A stretch of DNA of 64,000 nt from Bacteroidaceae bacterium (GCA_017962495.1 JAGCVH010000004.1:1-64000); one strand, 5' to 3'. Counted from the first letter of the stretch, positions 1-10,612 are shown. Made by a program: numbers and translations. The notes: a model not told the origin generated them from the letters alone.

Positions 1-279
1 TAATAATCAAAAAGTATAATCATGCCTTAGTTTCTCCACCTCATTTAAGTATAGGAATTCAGAAGGTTGAGATTTTTTTATATTTCCATCGTGGTTATGT
101 CTCTGACTGCTTGAAATTAAGTAGCAAGCCTTCTTAGCTCTAGTTACTCCCGCGAGAGAGGGGGCAGTATTCCTGCCTCAGTAGAGCTACTGAGAATTTG
201 ATTAATTGAAAAGCTCGTTTTCAACAGACTTTTTCTCGCCAAGACAAAGCCGAAACGAGTTTCGCTTTGCTCTTTTGGC
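1..279. other. non-coding stretch, no gene seen
   Basis: No convincing reading frame is seen. The stretch holds short inverted repeats: 8-nt arms at 177-184 and 187-194 (CTCAGTAG/CTACTGAG), and a 7-nt pair AGCTCTA/TAGAGCT around 137-189, so it could fold as RNA. A further stem (GAAAC/GTTTC) lies just past the stop of the remnant gene at 280 and could end transcription from the minus strand. Confidence 0.4.
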
Positions 280-516
280 TTAATGAAAAAGCTCATCTAA
301 TGTCACTTCGCTGTTTACAATGCTCTTGTGCATTCCGTCTGCCACACCGAAAGTTGTTACAAACGTATTCACCAGTGCTTTTGTACATTTCGTGGCCTCA
401 CGGAAAATTGTCACCCGCTGACGCAGTTTCTTTTCGTAGGCATCCTTTAACTCATAAGGACCAACGCTGAACTTCATCTCGCAAAGATGCACCATGCGGT
501 CTGCACGGTCGACCAA
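280..516 (-). pseudogene. C-terminal remnant of an AAA-ATPase / PD-(D/E)XK nuclease-like protein
   Basis: The 78 codons read as the end of the Bacteroidales AAA-family ATPase with a C-terminal nuclease-like (DUF1703/DUF234-type) domain. The motif DRADRMVHLCEMKFS and the closing SEVTLDELFH are typical of that family's last 75 or so residues. Complete members are about 500 residues or more, and nothing upstream of 516 continues the family: the frame gives way to a C/G-rich palindrome and other intergenic sequence. I infer a decayed gene of which only the 3' end survives. The family call is from memory of the motif. Confidence 0.6.
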
Positions 517-550
517 AGGTCAAATCTGAGCCCAGATAAAAAGCGCCCAC

Positions 551-578
551 AGCCCCCCTCCCCCTTGAGGGGGAGAAG
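551..578. repeat. C/G-rich palindromic repeat, intergenic copy
   Basis: Arms CTCCCCC (558-564) and GGGGGAG (569-575) around a 4-nt centre. It resembles other copies at 10644-10662, 23753-23772 and 34616-34657, the last two inside genes. Confidence 0.55.
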
Positions 579-633
579 GTCAGCGAGCGCCATCTTTATT
601 CATTATGCATGTATAAACTCTGAACTCTGAACT

Positions 634-663
634 GGTAAGGAGTGATGCTTATCACTCCTTACC
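634..663 (-). terminator. perfect 13-bp hairpin over the stop codon of the BspA-family gene
   Basis: Arms 634-646 and 651-663 are exact complements around a GCTT loop. The stop codon of the gene (652-654) lies in the second arm. No T-run follows on the minus strand, so this may stabilise the 3' end or aid Rho-dependent termination rather than act as a classic intrinsic terminator. A heptamer duplication (AACTCTG) follows at 616-629. Confidence 0.4.
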
Positions 664-3600
664 TAAGATGATGTTCACCAGAGCAGTTACGTCGGCAATG
701 GAGATGGTGGTGTCCTGATTGACGTTGGCCGCTGCGTGGTTGTATACTCCTTCAGTGTCCTTTCCGAGGATGATGTTCACCAGTGCTGTCACATCCGCAA
801 TGGAGATTTGTCCGTCGCTGTTCACGTCACCCAGTATGTACTTCAGTGTGAAGTAGCCTGCACTGTTTTCGTCATCCGGGTGGGCATAGGAGGCATCTAC
901 ATGGCTGGCATCATAATTCGTGCCCTCGCCTCCCACTAGGTTATTGCATCCGAGGAACATATTCGCTGACGTTAGTCCGTCTTTTTGCCAGTTGTCATTA
1001 CATTTGATGGAAGACAGTTTGCTGCAGCCTCGGAACATATTCTCCATGGTCGTAACGTTGGAAGTTTTGAATTTGCTTAAGTCGAGGGTGGTCAATTCCT
1101 GACAGTTGTAGAACATGTTGTTCATGTGCGTTACGTTCGAGGTATTGAAGTTACTCAGGTCGAGTGCAGTCAAAGCCTGACAGTTGTAGAACATGATGTT
1201 CATTTTCGTTACGTTCGAGGTATTGAAGTTGCTCACGTCAAGGTCAGTCAATGCCTTGCAACCGTTGAACATGCCGCCCATAGTTGTCACCTTCTCAGTG
1301 TTAAAGCTGCTCACGTCGAGGTCGGTCAGTGCCTCACAATTGGAGAACATATTCTCCATAGAGGTCACCTTGGCCGTGTTGAAGTGCGACAAGTCGAGGG
1401 AAGTCAGTTTTCTGCAACCGCTGAACATGCTGGACATAGCCGTCACGTTACCACTATCGAAGCTACTTATGTCGAGGTTTTCGAGGTTGTTGCAATTATA
1501 GAACAAGTACTGGAAGTACGTTACCTTGCTGGTGTTGAAGCTACTCAAGTCGAGGCTCTTCAAATTGTTGCAACCATAGAACATCCACAGGAAAGTTGAC
1601 AGATTGTTAGTATTGAAGTTTGTCAAGTCAAGGATTTCCAACTTCTGGCAATTTCTGAACATATAAGACATATTTACGACATTCGCTGTATTGAAATGGC
1701 TTACATCGATTGAGGTCAGTTTGCTGCAGCCGTCGAACATAGAACTCATGTTCACGACGTTGCTGGTGTTGAGGTACTGAATGCCAGTGATGTCGGTCAG
1801 GTTGCTCATGGCCCTGAACCAACCGTAAGTGCTTGTTGGAAGAGCATTTACAAACGATGGCGTGAACACCACGTGGGCAACGAGGGTATGGTAATCTGTG
1901 TACCAACCTGGGTTGTTGCCACCAGTGCTAAGCACATCGTATGTATTCTGGCGCAAGCTGCGCAAAATGTCGTAGTGGAAGGTAAGGGTACTATCGGCCG
2001 CCACGAAGCATGCATAGGCCTCACGCGGTGGAGCTATTGTCAGGTAGCCTGGATAGCCTTCAGCATCGACGCGGGCATATGTCTTATCCTTCGGATTGGA
2101 TGTGGCATACGCTGTGCCGTTACCGCCCACGAGGTTGGTACAGCCGTTGAACATATTATCAGACGATTCCACTATATCGGTATTCCAGTCTGGACCTACG
2201 AAGATGGTTTCTAGCATGTTGCTGTTTTGGAACATAATGCCCATGCTCGTGACGTTGGTGGTCTTAAAACTGCTCAAGTCGAGGTAGGTCAGTTTGGGGC
2301 AGTTGTTAAACATACAATACATGGTGGTCACTGCTTCGGTGTTGAAGCTGCTCACGTCGAGGCTTGTTAGATTACTGCAACCATTGAACATGGATGACAT
2401 GGTGGTGACCTTTTCGGTGTTAAAGTTACTGAGGTCGAGGGACGTCAACATTTCGCAACGCTCGAACATAATGGCCATGGTGGTGACCTTTTCGGTATTG
2501 AAACCTGAAACATCTAGGTTTTCCAACTTCTTACAACCACCGAACATGGAATTCATGGCAGTTACTTGCGATGTTACGAAGCGTGATTTATCATAGGTGA
2601 TGTTCTTCAATAATCCGCAAAGATAGAACATCTGTCCCATATTGGTCACTTTTGCTGTATTAAAGTTTGATAGATCCAGATTCTGGATGGAACCGCAGTT
2701 ACGGAACATTCCGTTCATGTTCGTTACATTGGAAGTGTTAAAGCCACTCACATCGAGGCTGTCAACATTGCTGCAATAGTAGAACATGTAGCTCATGTTC
2801 GTCACATTGGCGGTATTAAATCCACTAACGTCGAGGGCAGTCAGTGCCTTACACTCATAGAACATATTGTACATACCCGTCACTTTCGAGGTGTTGAAGC
2901 CACTCACGTCAAGGGCGGTCAGTGTATTACATCCGTGGAACATGTCGCTCATGTTGGTTACGTTTGAGGTATTGAAGCTGCTCACATCAAGGTTTTTCAG
3001 TGTGCTACATCCATAGAACATGCCGTACATACCCGTCACGAGGGATGTGTTGAAACCACTCAAATCGAGGGTGGTCAGTGTGCTACATCCGCGGAACATT
3101 GAGTTCATGTTTGTCACCTTATCGGTGTTGAAGCCACTTACATCAAAGTCTGTCAGTTTGGTGCAATTTTGGAACATACCAGCCATGTTTGTTGCCTCAC
3201 TGGTGTTGAGATACTGACTGCCGCTGATGTCGGCCAGATTGGTCATGTTGTAGAACCAGCAATAGAAACTTGTTGGACGCACTACCGCAAATGACGGAGC
3301 AATGACCACGTGAGCAATGCCAGTGCGATTGGTATACCAGCCAGGGTTGGTAGTGCCCGTGTTGAGTACATTCTCATAGATAGTTGCTCCTGCGCTTTGG
3401 CGCACTTCACGCCTAGCATCGTTGTAGAAGGTGAGGGTGCTGTCGGCAGCCACGAAGCAGGCATAAGGCTGGCGCTCGGATGGGTCGGAGAAGTAGCCAG
3501 GATTGCTTGGGCCTCCGTCGAGGTGAGCATACTTTACACTCTCGGTACTGTAGCCATTCCATACCGTACCTTTACCTCCCACGAGGTTGCTGCAATTATA

Positions 3601-6600
3601 GAACGTGCTGTTTGCCGTCATCCCCTCCTTGTACCAGTTATTGGCGGCGTAGATGGTCGTCAAGGCGGTGCACCCGTAGAACATGTAATCCAATGATCCC
3701 ACATTGTCGGCATTCCATGTGCTCAGATCAAGCTCTATTAGGCTGGTGCAGTCTCGGAACATCGCATACGCGTCGTACAGGTTTTGAGTATTCCATGAAC
3801 CCAGGTTGAAAGCTCCCATACTGGTGCAGCCGTAGAACATTTGGCTCATAGTCTCCACGTTCTGCGTATCCCAGTTATTCACTTCGAGTTTCTTTAGGTT
3901 GCTACAGCCTCGGAACATGCTTTCCATTCTTTCCACATGGCTGGTGTTGAGATGGTTCAGGTCGAGATCTGTCAGTTTGATGCAGTTATGGAACATCCAG
4001 TCCATATACCTCACGCTGTCGGTGCGCAGGTGTTCTATTCCGCTGATGCTGGTCAGGTTGGTCATGTTCTTGAACCAGCACGAGGTGCTCGTGGGCCGTG
4101 CATGGACGAACGACGGGTCGAAAACGACGTGAGTGATGTTTTCTACGTAGTCAGCCCATTCGGGAATAACCTCCCACCAACCCGTAGGCAAATCGAAGGT
4201 CAATTCTTCGCGCAAGAATCGTACCTCGTCGCAGACAAAGGTAAGAGTACTGTCGTTTTCATCAGCAATATAGGCGTAGCCCTCTAACAAGGTAGTAAGG
4301 TATCCTGGGTTGCCGGTGGACGGCTTGTCGAGGCGGGCATACTCCTTGTCGGTGTGACTTGCGTCGAACGTTGTGCCATTTTCGCCTACCAGTTGGGTGC
4401 AGCCGCCAAACATGTTTGAGGATGTGGCACTGACTACGCCAGTCGTGCTCCAGCCGCTTCGTACATAGATGGTCGTCAGCTTGTTGCAGCCTTGGAACAT
4501 CCCACTCATGTTGGTTACCTGCTGGGGGACAAAGCTCGACAGGTCGAGTGCTGTCATCGCGGTGCAACCACTGAACATATTTCTCATATCGGTCACGTTC
4601 TGTGTGTTGAACTTGCTCACGTTGAGGTCTGTAAGACTAGAGCACCCCGAGAACATATAGCTCATATCGGTGGCGCTTGCGGTGTTGAATGTGCTCAGGT
4701 CGAGGCTTGTCAGGGCGCAGTTGTAGAACATGTAGCTCATGTTCGTTACGTTGTCGGTATTGAGGTATTCTATGTTAGTGATGTCCTGAAGGTTTGTCAT
4801 GTTGGCGAACCACTTGTAAGTGCTTGTGGGAAATGCGTTGTACAAGTAGATTACCACATGCTCGATTTGGTCGCTCCACGCTGCCCAGACGGGGGCAGTA
4901 GTACTTGTCAGGCTGAAGTCGTAAATCGTTCCTTCGCTTTCGTGCATGTGGTATTGCCCGTCGTAGCATAGGGTGAGCTTGTGCTCGGTCTCGGAGTAGA
5001 TGGCATAGGCTTTGTTCTTATATCTCAAGTACCCGGGATTATACCTTCCTCCGTCCACACGGGCGTAAGTCTTGTCGGTGGGGTTGCCAGTTTGATAATA
5101 TGTATCCCAACCGCCTCGTAAACTTGTACATCTGTAGAACATGGAGTTGGACGAAGTCACATTGTCGGTGTTCCACCCACTGCCGACGTATATAGACTCC
5201 AGCCTACTGCAGCCATAGAACATATCTTCCATTGTTGTCACATTGCTGGTGTTGAAGCTGCTCAGGTCGAGGCTGGTAAGGTTTGGGCAGTCGCTGAACA
5301 TGCGGAACATGGATGTTACGTTGTCTGTGTGCAGGTACTCGAGTCCTACGATGTCCTGAAGGTTCGAATTAGTCGAGAACCAAAGCCCGGTGCTCGTAGG
5401 GCGTACTGTATCAAATGATGGGTCAAACACAACGTGGTAGAGGCTTTTCGAACTCCATTCTACACTATTTGCATTCACAGAGAATGTTTCCGTATGTGTG
5501 TTGCGCCAGCGGTCACAATAGAAGGTGAGGGTATGGGTGTCGGAGTCATAGGCTGCATAGGGGGCTGCTGCCAGATAGGAAAGGTAGCCGGGGTTGCTGG
5601 TGCCGCCGTCTACATGGGCGTAGCCCTTGTCGGTATGTGAACTGCTGAATGTAGTTCCGTTTTCGCCCTTCAACTTGGAGCAGTTATAGAACATGCTCCC
5701 AGAACTAGATACCGCATTTATGTTCCATCCGTCGGCAACGGAGATGGTTTCCAAGTTACTGCAACCATAGAACATGGCCGTCATATTCGTTACCTTAGCA
5801 GTCGAGAAGGTATTGAGGCTGAGGGTTTTCAACGAACTACAATTTCGGAACATGTAGGCCATCGAGGTGACGTTAGCGGTATTGAACGCATTCAGGTCGA
5901 GGTTTGTCAGTTTACTGCAACCGCTAAACATATAGCTCATATTCGTCACCAGAGAGGTGTCCCAATTTCTTGAGGATACAGTCTCCAAATTCGTACAATC
6001 GTAGAACATATAGCTCATATTCGTTACCTTGCTGGTGTTGAGGTAATAGGGTGAGAAGTTCTTCATCTGGGTCATGCCAGAGAACCAACGGTAGGTGCTC
6101 GTGGGCCGTGCGTACTGGAACGAATAGTCGAAGCTGGCAGTGGTGAATTCAGCATTCATCGATTGCCATTCAGGCATTTGGTTGCCCGTGTTGAGGTGAT
6201 AAATAGGTCCCGTGAGCGCGCGCTGCGTGTGCATGCCATCGCAGAAGAAAGTGAGGTAATTGTGAACGATACCGCCAGAAGCATAACCGTAGGTAATGGT
6301 GGCGTAGGGGAGGTACGAGAGATAGCCGGTTCCTGTTATGCCGTCCACGACAGCTCGCGCCTTGTCGACGAGACCCGAATTGTACACAGTACCATTGCCG
6401 CCCACGAGGTTGGGACATCTGAGGAACATATTTGTGGAAGAGCTTACTGAGCTTGTGCTCCAGTCGACGCCGACATATATGGTTGTCAACGCGCTGCATC
6501 CATTGAACATATAGGACATATTCGAAACGTTGGCGGTGTTGAAGCTACCCAGATCCAAATTTGTCAGCTTACTACAAGAGTAGAACATGTAGCTCATGTT

Positions 6601-9600
6601 TGTCACATTTTCAGTGTGCAGGTGTTCCAAACCGTTGATGGTGGTCAGGTTGCTCATATCTCTGAACCACGAGTAGGTAGTGGTGGGTAGTGCGTTGGCA
6701 AACGAGGCGTCGAACACCACATTGGTGATACTGGTGCGGTTGGTATACCAGCTAGGTGTGTTGGTACCTATGTTCAGGGCGTATGAGGTGCCATTCTTTT
6801 CGCGGATGGCCTTCAAACCGTCGTAGTAGAAGGTGAGGGTGTTGCTGCTGAATATGGTATAGGCCTCCACAGGCAGATTGTCGGTGAGGTAGCTTGGAAT
6901 GGTTGAACCACCGCTGATGCAGGCATATTCCTTGTCGGTGTGGTTGGGGTCGAACACCGTGCCGTTGCCGCCAACAAGGTTGGTACAGCCACTGAACATA
7001 TCGTCAGACACTGTTACGGCATCCGTGTTCCAATCTAAGCTGGCAAAGATGGTCGTCAGCGCGCTGCAACCCTTGAACATATTCTCCATGTTGGTCACCT
7101 GGGCTGTGTTGAAGCTTGTTAGGTCCAGTGTCACCAGATTGCTGCAATCAAAGAACATCTCCTCCATGTCCTCCACATTAGCTGTGTTGAAGCTTGTCAG
7201 ATCAAGTGTAGTCAACTGTTTGCAACCATTGAACATTCCGTCCATGTTGGTCACATTCTCGGTATGGAAGTTTTCGAGACCGCTGAGGTCCGTCAGACTG
7301 CTCATGCCCTTGAACCATGAGTAAGTTGTGGTGGGGCGTAGGTCGTTGAACGAGGGGTCGAACACCACATGTTGGACGGCCTTGCGGTTGGTATACCAAC
7401 CAGGATTGTTGGAGCCTGTGTTCACGTTGTATGCATAACTGCCGTAAATGGCACGACGGGCATCGTAGCGGAAGACGAGGGTTCCTGTACTGGGAACAAA
7501 GCCAGCGTATGCGCCAAACTGCGACTTGTCGCAGAAGTAGCCAGGAGAACTGGCGCCTCCGTCCAAACGGGCGTAGGTCTTGTCGATATGGTTTGAACTC
7601 CATATTGTGCCAGCACCGCCAACAAGTTGGTTGCCAGTGTAGTAAAACATGCTAGTGTCTTCCGTCACGGCAGCAGTACTCCAATTGCTGCCGACATAAA
7701 TGGTTGACAAATTGACGTTGGCAAACATATAGCTCATGTTCGTCACATTGCGTGTGTCGAAACCGCTCAGGTCGAGGGTCGTCAGACTGCCAGCACCGTT
7801 GAACATGCAGTACATGCTCGTCACCTGGCTGGTGTTGAGGTATTCAAAGCCAGTGATGTCCGTCAGGTTGGGCATAAGGTAGAACCAGCGTGCGGTGGTC
7901 GTGGGGCGTGCGGCAGCAAACGAGGGGTCGAATACTACATGCTGGATTTCGCTACGATTTGCATACCAGCCAGGGGTGTTATTGCCTGTGTTCAGGGCAT
8001 AATATGAACCCGTCCCGTGGGCACCTGGATTAGTGTCGTAGTAGAATGTCAGCGTTGTGTTGCTGGGGTCATATATAGCATACCCTTCAGGTCCCTTCTC
8101 AGTGAGGTAGCCGGGCTGGCCGGGAGCATCGATGCGGGCATAGGTCTTGTCGACGTGCGAACTACTCCATGTCGTTCCGTTGCCGCCCACCAAAGATGTG
8201 CAGTCACCGAACAGAGTATCAAAGACAGAGACTTTGGAAATGTTCCATCCGCTACCCACGTAGATGGTAGTGAGACGACCGCAGGCATTGAAAATATTCT
8301 CCATACTGATGACACCAGAGGTATCCCATCCCGTCAGGGTGAGGGTGGTGAGGAGAAGGCAGCCTTCGAACACGTTATCCATGTTTATTATCTTGCTGGT
8401 GTTCCAACTTGTCAAATCAAGGGAACTGAGATTAACGCAGTCTCGGAACATGGACCGCATTTCGGAGAGAGAACTGGTATTCCAAACGTTGGTGCCAGTG
8501 AGGATAGAAAGGTTGGTGCAGTCAGCGAACATGTATGACATGTCGCTGACCCTGCTGGTTTTCCATCCATTCAGATAGAGGGTGGAGAGGGAGGAACAGC
8601 CGTGGAACATACCTTCCATGTTTCCGACTTTAGCAGTGTCCCATTTGGTTAGGTTGAGGCTGGTGATGTGGGAACAGCCGTTGAACATGCTACTCATATC
8701 CGTAACGCGGCCAGTGTTCCAGTTGCTTACGTCTATGCTGGTGAGGGCAGAGCAACCAGCAAACAAGCCGTTCATATCCGAAACGTTGCTGGTATTTCGG
8801 TTGCCAAGGTTGTTGATGGTAGCAAGTGATGAGCAACCACCGAACATGGTTGCCATGTTTGTAACATTAGCGGTGTTGAAGTTGCCCAGGTCGAGGCTAG
8901 ACAATTGTTTGCAACCTCGGAACATTTCGCTCATGTCCGTCACCTTGCTGGTATTCCAGTTGCTGCCGTATGAGAACCCCGTCATTTTGCTACAGCCTTT
9001 GAACAAGCCTGCCATATTGGTTACGCTGGAGGTGTTGTAATTACTCAGGTTGATCGTAGTAAAGTTGGAGCAGTTTTCAAACATGTAGCTCATGTTCGTC
9101 ACCTTGCTGGTATTCCAATTGCTGCCGTACGAGATGGATGACAAATTGCTACAACCAGAGAATAAGTGGTTCATGTCAGTAACACTGGCAGTGTTCCAAT
9201 TACTCATGTTGAGGGTACTCAGTGCGGTACAGTTGGCGAACATGTAGCGCATGTTCGTTACGTTGCTGCTATTCCAATTGCTGCCGTAGGTGATGTTCGT
9301 CAAGCTAGTACAACCCGAGAACATATGGTCCATATTGGTAACGCTTGCGGGATTGTAATTGCTCAGGGTTAGACTGGTCAAGGAGGGACAGCTTGCAAAC
9401 ATATAACTCATGTCCGTCACATTACTGGTGTTCCAGTTGCTTCCGTACGAGATGCTTGTCAGCAGATTGCAGCCTTTGAACATACCGCTCATGTTGGTTA
9501 CCTTGCTGGTATTGAATGAGCTCAGGTTGATGTTAGTGAGTTTCTTGCAGCCCGAGAACATATTGCTCATGTTGGTGGCAGCTGCTGTCCTGAAGCCCGA

Positions 9601-10251
9601 CAGGTTGAGGGTGGTGAGTGCACCGAGGCCTTCAAACATGATACTCATGTTCGTGAGCACGGTGTTAGTCCAGTTGCTCAGGTTGATGGTAGAGAGCACA
9701 TCGCAGTCGTCGAACATCCTGCCTGCGTTGGTAAGCTTGGCTGTGTTCCATCCACTCAGGTTAACGCTCTGGAGCTGTTCACAGTCGGCGAACAATCGGC
9801 TCATGTTAGTGATGTTGGAAACGTCCAATTCTGTCAGGTCGATGGTGGTGAGCCTTTTACACCCAGAAAACATTTCGCTAATGTCGGTGACATTGGTGGC
9901 GAAATTATGGAGTGATTCGACAGTAGTCAGAAAATCTATATTCCTGAACCAACCCTTCATGCTTGTGATGGGTGCGTTTTGGAACCCAGGATAGAATATA
10001 ATTTTCTGGACATGGAGGACATCATAAAGGGCATCTGGATCGCTCCACCACCCTGGGGTGCCGTAGCCATTGTCCGCCAAGAAGGAAATTTCATCACTTG
10101 TCATGTTCGCGAGTCGCATCCCATCATAGTGAAGCTCCATCGTATGATAGGCGGTGTTGATTCGGGCATAGACCTCATCCACTGCCCACATTTTGGCCGT
10201 GCCCAACAGTATGAGGCAGAACAAAAGTAATAATCGATTAAATGTTTTCAT
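652..10251 (-). CDS. giant BspA-family leucine-rich repeat surface protein with C-terminal dockerin
   Basis: 3199 residues with a signal peptide (about 1-23). Nearly the whole protein is DUF285/BspA-type repeats of about 23-25 residues with the core pattern NMSxMFxGCxxLxxLDLSxF. They fall into about ten modules. Each opens with a strand like YAxYxxxxxTLTFYYD, carries a variable number of repeats, and closes with VGGNGT...DKxYARxDGG..PGYL. The last 60 or so residues form a type I dockerin with two calcium loops (DVNSDGQISIAD and NVNQDTTISIAD). BspA proteins are surface adhesins that bind host proteins or other bacteria; the ligand here cannot be told. The dockerin suggests non-covalent docking to a cohesin, or a reused C-terminal tag. 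No type IX secretion C-terminal domain was recognised. The near-identical repeats make copy-number change and assembly error likely. Confidence 0.9.
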   Translation of the reverse strand: MKTFNRLLLLFCLILLGTAKMWAVDEVYARINTAYHTMELHYDGMRLANMTSDEISFLADNGYGTPGWWSDPDALYDVLHVQKIIFYPGFQNAPITSMKGWFRNIDFLTTVESLHNFATNVTDISEMFSGCKRLTTIDLTELDVSNITNMSRLFADCEQLQSVNLSGWNTAKLTNAGRMFDDCDVLSTINLSNWTNTVLTNMSIMFEGLGALTTLNLSGFRTAAATNMSNMFSGCKKLTNINLSSFNTSKVTNMSGMFKGCNLLTSISYGSNWNTSNVTDMSYMFASCPSLTSLTLSNYNPASVTNMDHMFSGCTSLTNITYGSNWNSSNVTNMRYMFANCTALSTLNMSNWNTASVTDMNHLFSGCSNLSSISYGSNWNTSKVTNMSYMFENCSNFTTINLSNYNTSSVTNMAGLFKGCSKMTGFSYGSNWNTSKVTDMSEMFRGCKQLSSLDLGNFNTANVTNMATMFGGCSSLATINNLGNRNTSNVSDMNGLFAGCSALTSIDVSNWNTGRVTDMSSMFNGCSHITSLNLTKWDTAKVGNMEGMFHGCSSLSTLYLNGWKTSRVSDMSYMFADCTNLSILTGTNVWNTSSLSEMRSMFRDCVNLSSLDLTSWNTSKIINMDNVFEGCLLLTTLTLTGWDTSGVISMENIFNACGRLTTIYVGSGWNISKVSVFDTLFGDCTSLVGGNGTTWSSSHVDKTYARIDAPGQPGYLTEKGPEGYAIYDPSNTTLTFYYDTNPGAHGTGSYYALNTGNNTPGWYANRSEIQHVVFDPSFAAARPTTTARWFYLMPNLTDITGFEYLNTSQVTSMYCMFNGAGSLTTLDLSGFDTRNVTNMSYMFANVNLSTIYVGSNWSTAAVTEDTSMFYYTGNQLVGGAGTIWSSNHIDKTYARLDGGASSPGYFCDKSQFGAYAGFVPSTGTLVFRYDARRAIYGSYAYNVNTGSNNPGWYTNRKAVQHVVFDPSFNDLRPTTTYSWFKGMSSLTDLSGLENFHTENVTNMDGMFNGCKQLTTLDLTSFNTANVEDMEEMFFDCSNLVTLDLTSFNTAQVTNMENMFKGCSALTTIFASLDWNTDAVTVSDDMFSGCTNLVGGNGTVFDPNHTDKEYACISGGSTIPSYLTDNLPVEAYTIFSSNTLTFYYDGLKAIREKNGTSYALNIGTNTPSWYTNRTSITNVVFDASFANALPTTTYSWFRDMSNLTTINGLEHLHTENVTNMSYMFYSCSKLTNLDLGSFNTANVSNMSYMFNGCSALTTIYVGVDWSTSSVSSSTNMFLRCPNLVGGNGTVYNSGLVDKARAVVDGITGTGYLSYLPYATITYGYASGGIVHNYLTFFCDGMHTQRALTGPIYHLNTGNQMPEWQSMNAEFTTASFDYSFQYARPTSTYRWFSGMTQMKNFSPYYLNTSKVTNMSYMFYDCTNLETVSSRNWDTSLVTNMSYMFSGCSKLTNLDLNAFNTANVTSMAYMFRNCSSLKTLSLNTFSTAKVTNMTAMFYGCSNLETISVADGWNINAVSSSGSMFYNCSKLKGENGTTFSSSHTDKGYAHVDGGTSNPGYLSYLAAAPYAAYDSDTHTLTFYCDRWRNTHTETFSVNANSVEWSSKSLYHVVFDPSFDTVRPTSTGLWFSTNSNLQDIVGLEYLHTDNVTSMFRMFSDCPNLTSLDLSSFNTSNVTTMEDMFYGCSRLESIYVGSGWNTDNVTSSNSMFYRCTSLRGGWDTYYQTGNPTDKTYARVDGGRYNPGYLRYKNKAYAIYSETEHKLTLCYDGQYHMHESEGTIYDFSLTSTTAPVWAAWSDQIEHVVIYLYNAFPTSTYKWFANMTNLQDITNIEYLNTDNVTNMSYMFYNCALTSLDLSTFNTASATDMSYMFSGCSSLTDLNVSKFNTQNVTDMRNMFSGCTAMTALDLSSFVPQQVTNMSGMFQGCNKLTTIYVRSGWSTTGVVSATSSNMFGGCTQLVGENGTTFDASHTDKEYARLDKPSTGNPGYLTTLLEGYAYIADENDSTLTFVCDEVRFLREELTFDLPTGWWEVIPEWADYVENITHVVFDPSFVHARPTSTSCWFKNMTNLTSISGIEHLRTDSVRYMDWMFHNCIKLTDLDLNHLNTSHVERMESMFRGCSNLKKLEVNNWDTQNVETMSQMFYGCTSMGAFNLGSWNTQNLYDAYAMFRDCTSLIELDLSTWNADNVGSLDYMFYGCTALTTIYAANNWYKEGMTANSTFYNCSNLVGGKGTVWNGYSTESVKYAHLDGGPSNPGYFSDPSERQPYACFVAADSTLTFYNDARREVRQSAGATIYENVLNTGTTNPGWYTNRTGIAHVVIAPSFAVVRPTSFYCWFYNMTNLADISGSQYLNTSEATNMAGMFQNCTKLTDFDVSGFNTDKVTNMNSMFRGCSTLTTLDLSGFNTSLVTGMYGMFYGCSTLKNLDVSSFNTSNVTNMSDMFHGCNTLTALDVSGFNTSKVTGMYNMFYECKALTALDVSGFNTANVTNMSYMFYYCSNVDSLDVSGFNTSNVTNMNGMFRNCGSIQNLDLSNFNTAKVTNMGQMFYLCGLLKNITYDKSRFVTSQVTAMNSMFGGCKKLENLDVSGFNTEKVTTMAIMFERCEMLTSLDLSNFNTEKVTTMSSMFNGCSNLTSLDVSSFNTEAVTTMYCMFNNCPKLTYLDLSSFKTTNVTSMGIMFQNSNMLETIFVGPDWNTDIVESSDNMFNGCTNLVGGNGTAYATSNPKDKTYARVDAEGYPGYLTIAPPREAYACFVAADSTLTFHYDILRSLRQNTYDVLSTGGNNPGWYTDYHTLVAHVVFTPSFVNALPTSTYGWFRAMSNLTDITGIQYLNTSNVVNMSSMFDGCSKLTSIDVSHFNTANVVNMSYMFRNCQKLEILDLTNFNTNNLSTFLWMFYGCNNLKSLDLSSFNTSKVTYFQYLFYNCNNLENLDISSFDSGNVTAMSSMFSGCRKLTSLDLSHFNTAKVTSMENMFSNCEALTDLDVSSFNTEKVTTMGGMFNGCKALTDLDVSNFNTSNVTKMNIMFYNCQALTALDLSNFNTSNVTHMNNMFYNCQELTTLDLSKFKTSNVTTMENMFRGCSKLSSIKCNDNWQKDGLTSANMFLGCNNLVGGEGTNYDASHVDASYAHPDDENSAGYFTLKYILGDVNSDGQISIADVTALVNIILGKDTEGVYNHAAANVNQDTTISIADVTALVNIILGKE

Positions 10252-10437
10252 AGTAGTGTGTTTTGTGTTAGTTCGCTTATTGGATGAATGGATATAAAAG
10301 CAGCATGCCGCCCTAGTCCTTGCGGACAGAACGGCACACTGGTATGTGGCTTGTTGATAACGTTCTTGCTATGTGGGAAACTCTGCTATGCATGATTCCG
10401 AGACGTTAATAAGTTGCCAAGTCGACGTTTATGTGTG

Positions 10438-10468
10438 CAAAGTTAACGATTTTTTCATTATATCCAAA
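10438..10468 (-). promoter_or_regulatory. Bacteroidetes-type promoter for the BspA-family gene
   Basis: On the minus strand TTTG (10468-10465) and TAACTTTG (10445-10438) are 19 bp apart, close to the Bacteroides sigma-ABfr consensus. Transcription would start near 10431, giving a leader of about 180 nt. The leader contains TGCCG/CGGCA complementary segments near 10304-10334. Confidence 0.6.
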
Positions 10469-10578
10469 CAAATAGACCGACAAATCGTCTTCGACGTAAG
10501 CATGCAAGCGCAGAGCACAGAATATAATGGTTTTATGTTTAGAGTTTAACGATAAGGATAATAGAAAACAGTTAAAAA

Positions 10579-10612
10579 AGTAATCGGACGGCCTGTATGG
10601 TGTCCGATTACT
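10579..10612 (-). terminator. intrinsic terminator after the GH97 gene
   Basis: Stem arms AGTAATCGGAC (10579-10589) and GTCCGATTACT (10602-10612) are perfectly complementary. On the minus strand the stem is followed by six T residues (complement of 10574-10579). Confidence 0.75.

Noticed and set aside
9410..9994. Plus-strand open frames opposite the BspA repeats
   Set aside because: They arise because the repeats are nearly periodic and keep the antisense frame open; their sequence simply mirrors the repeats.
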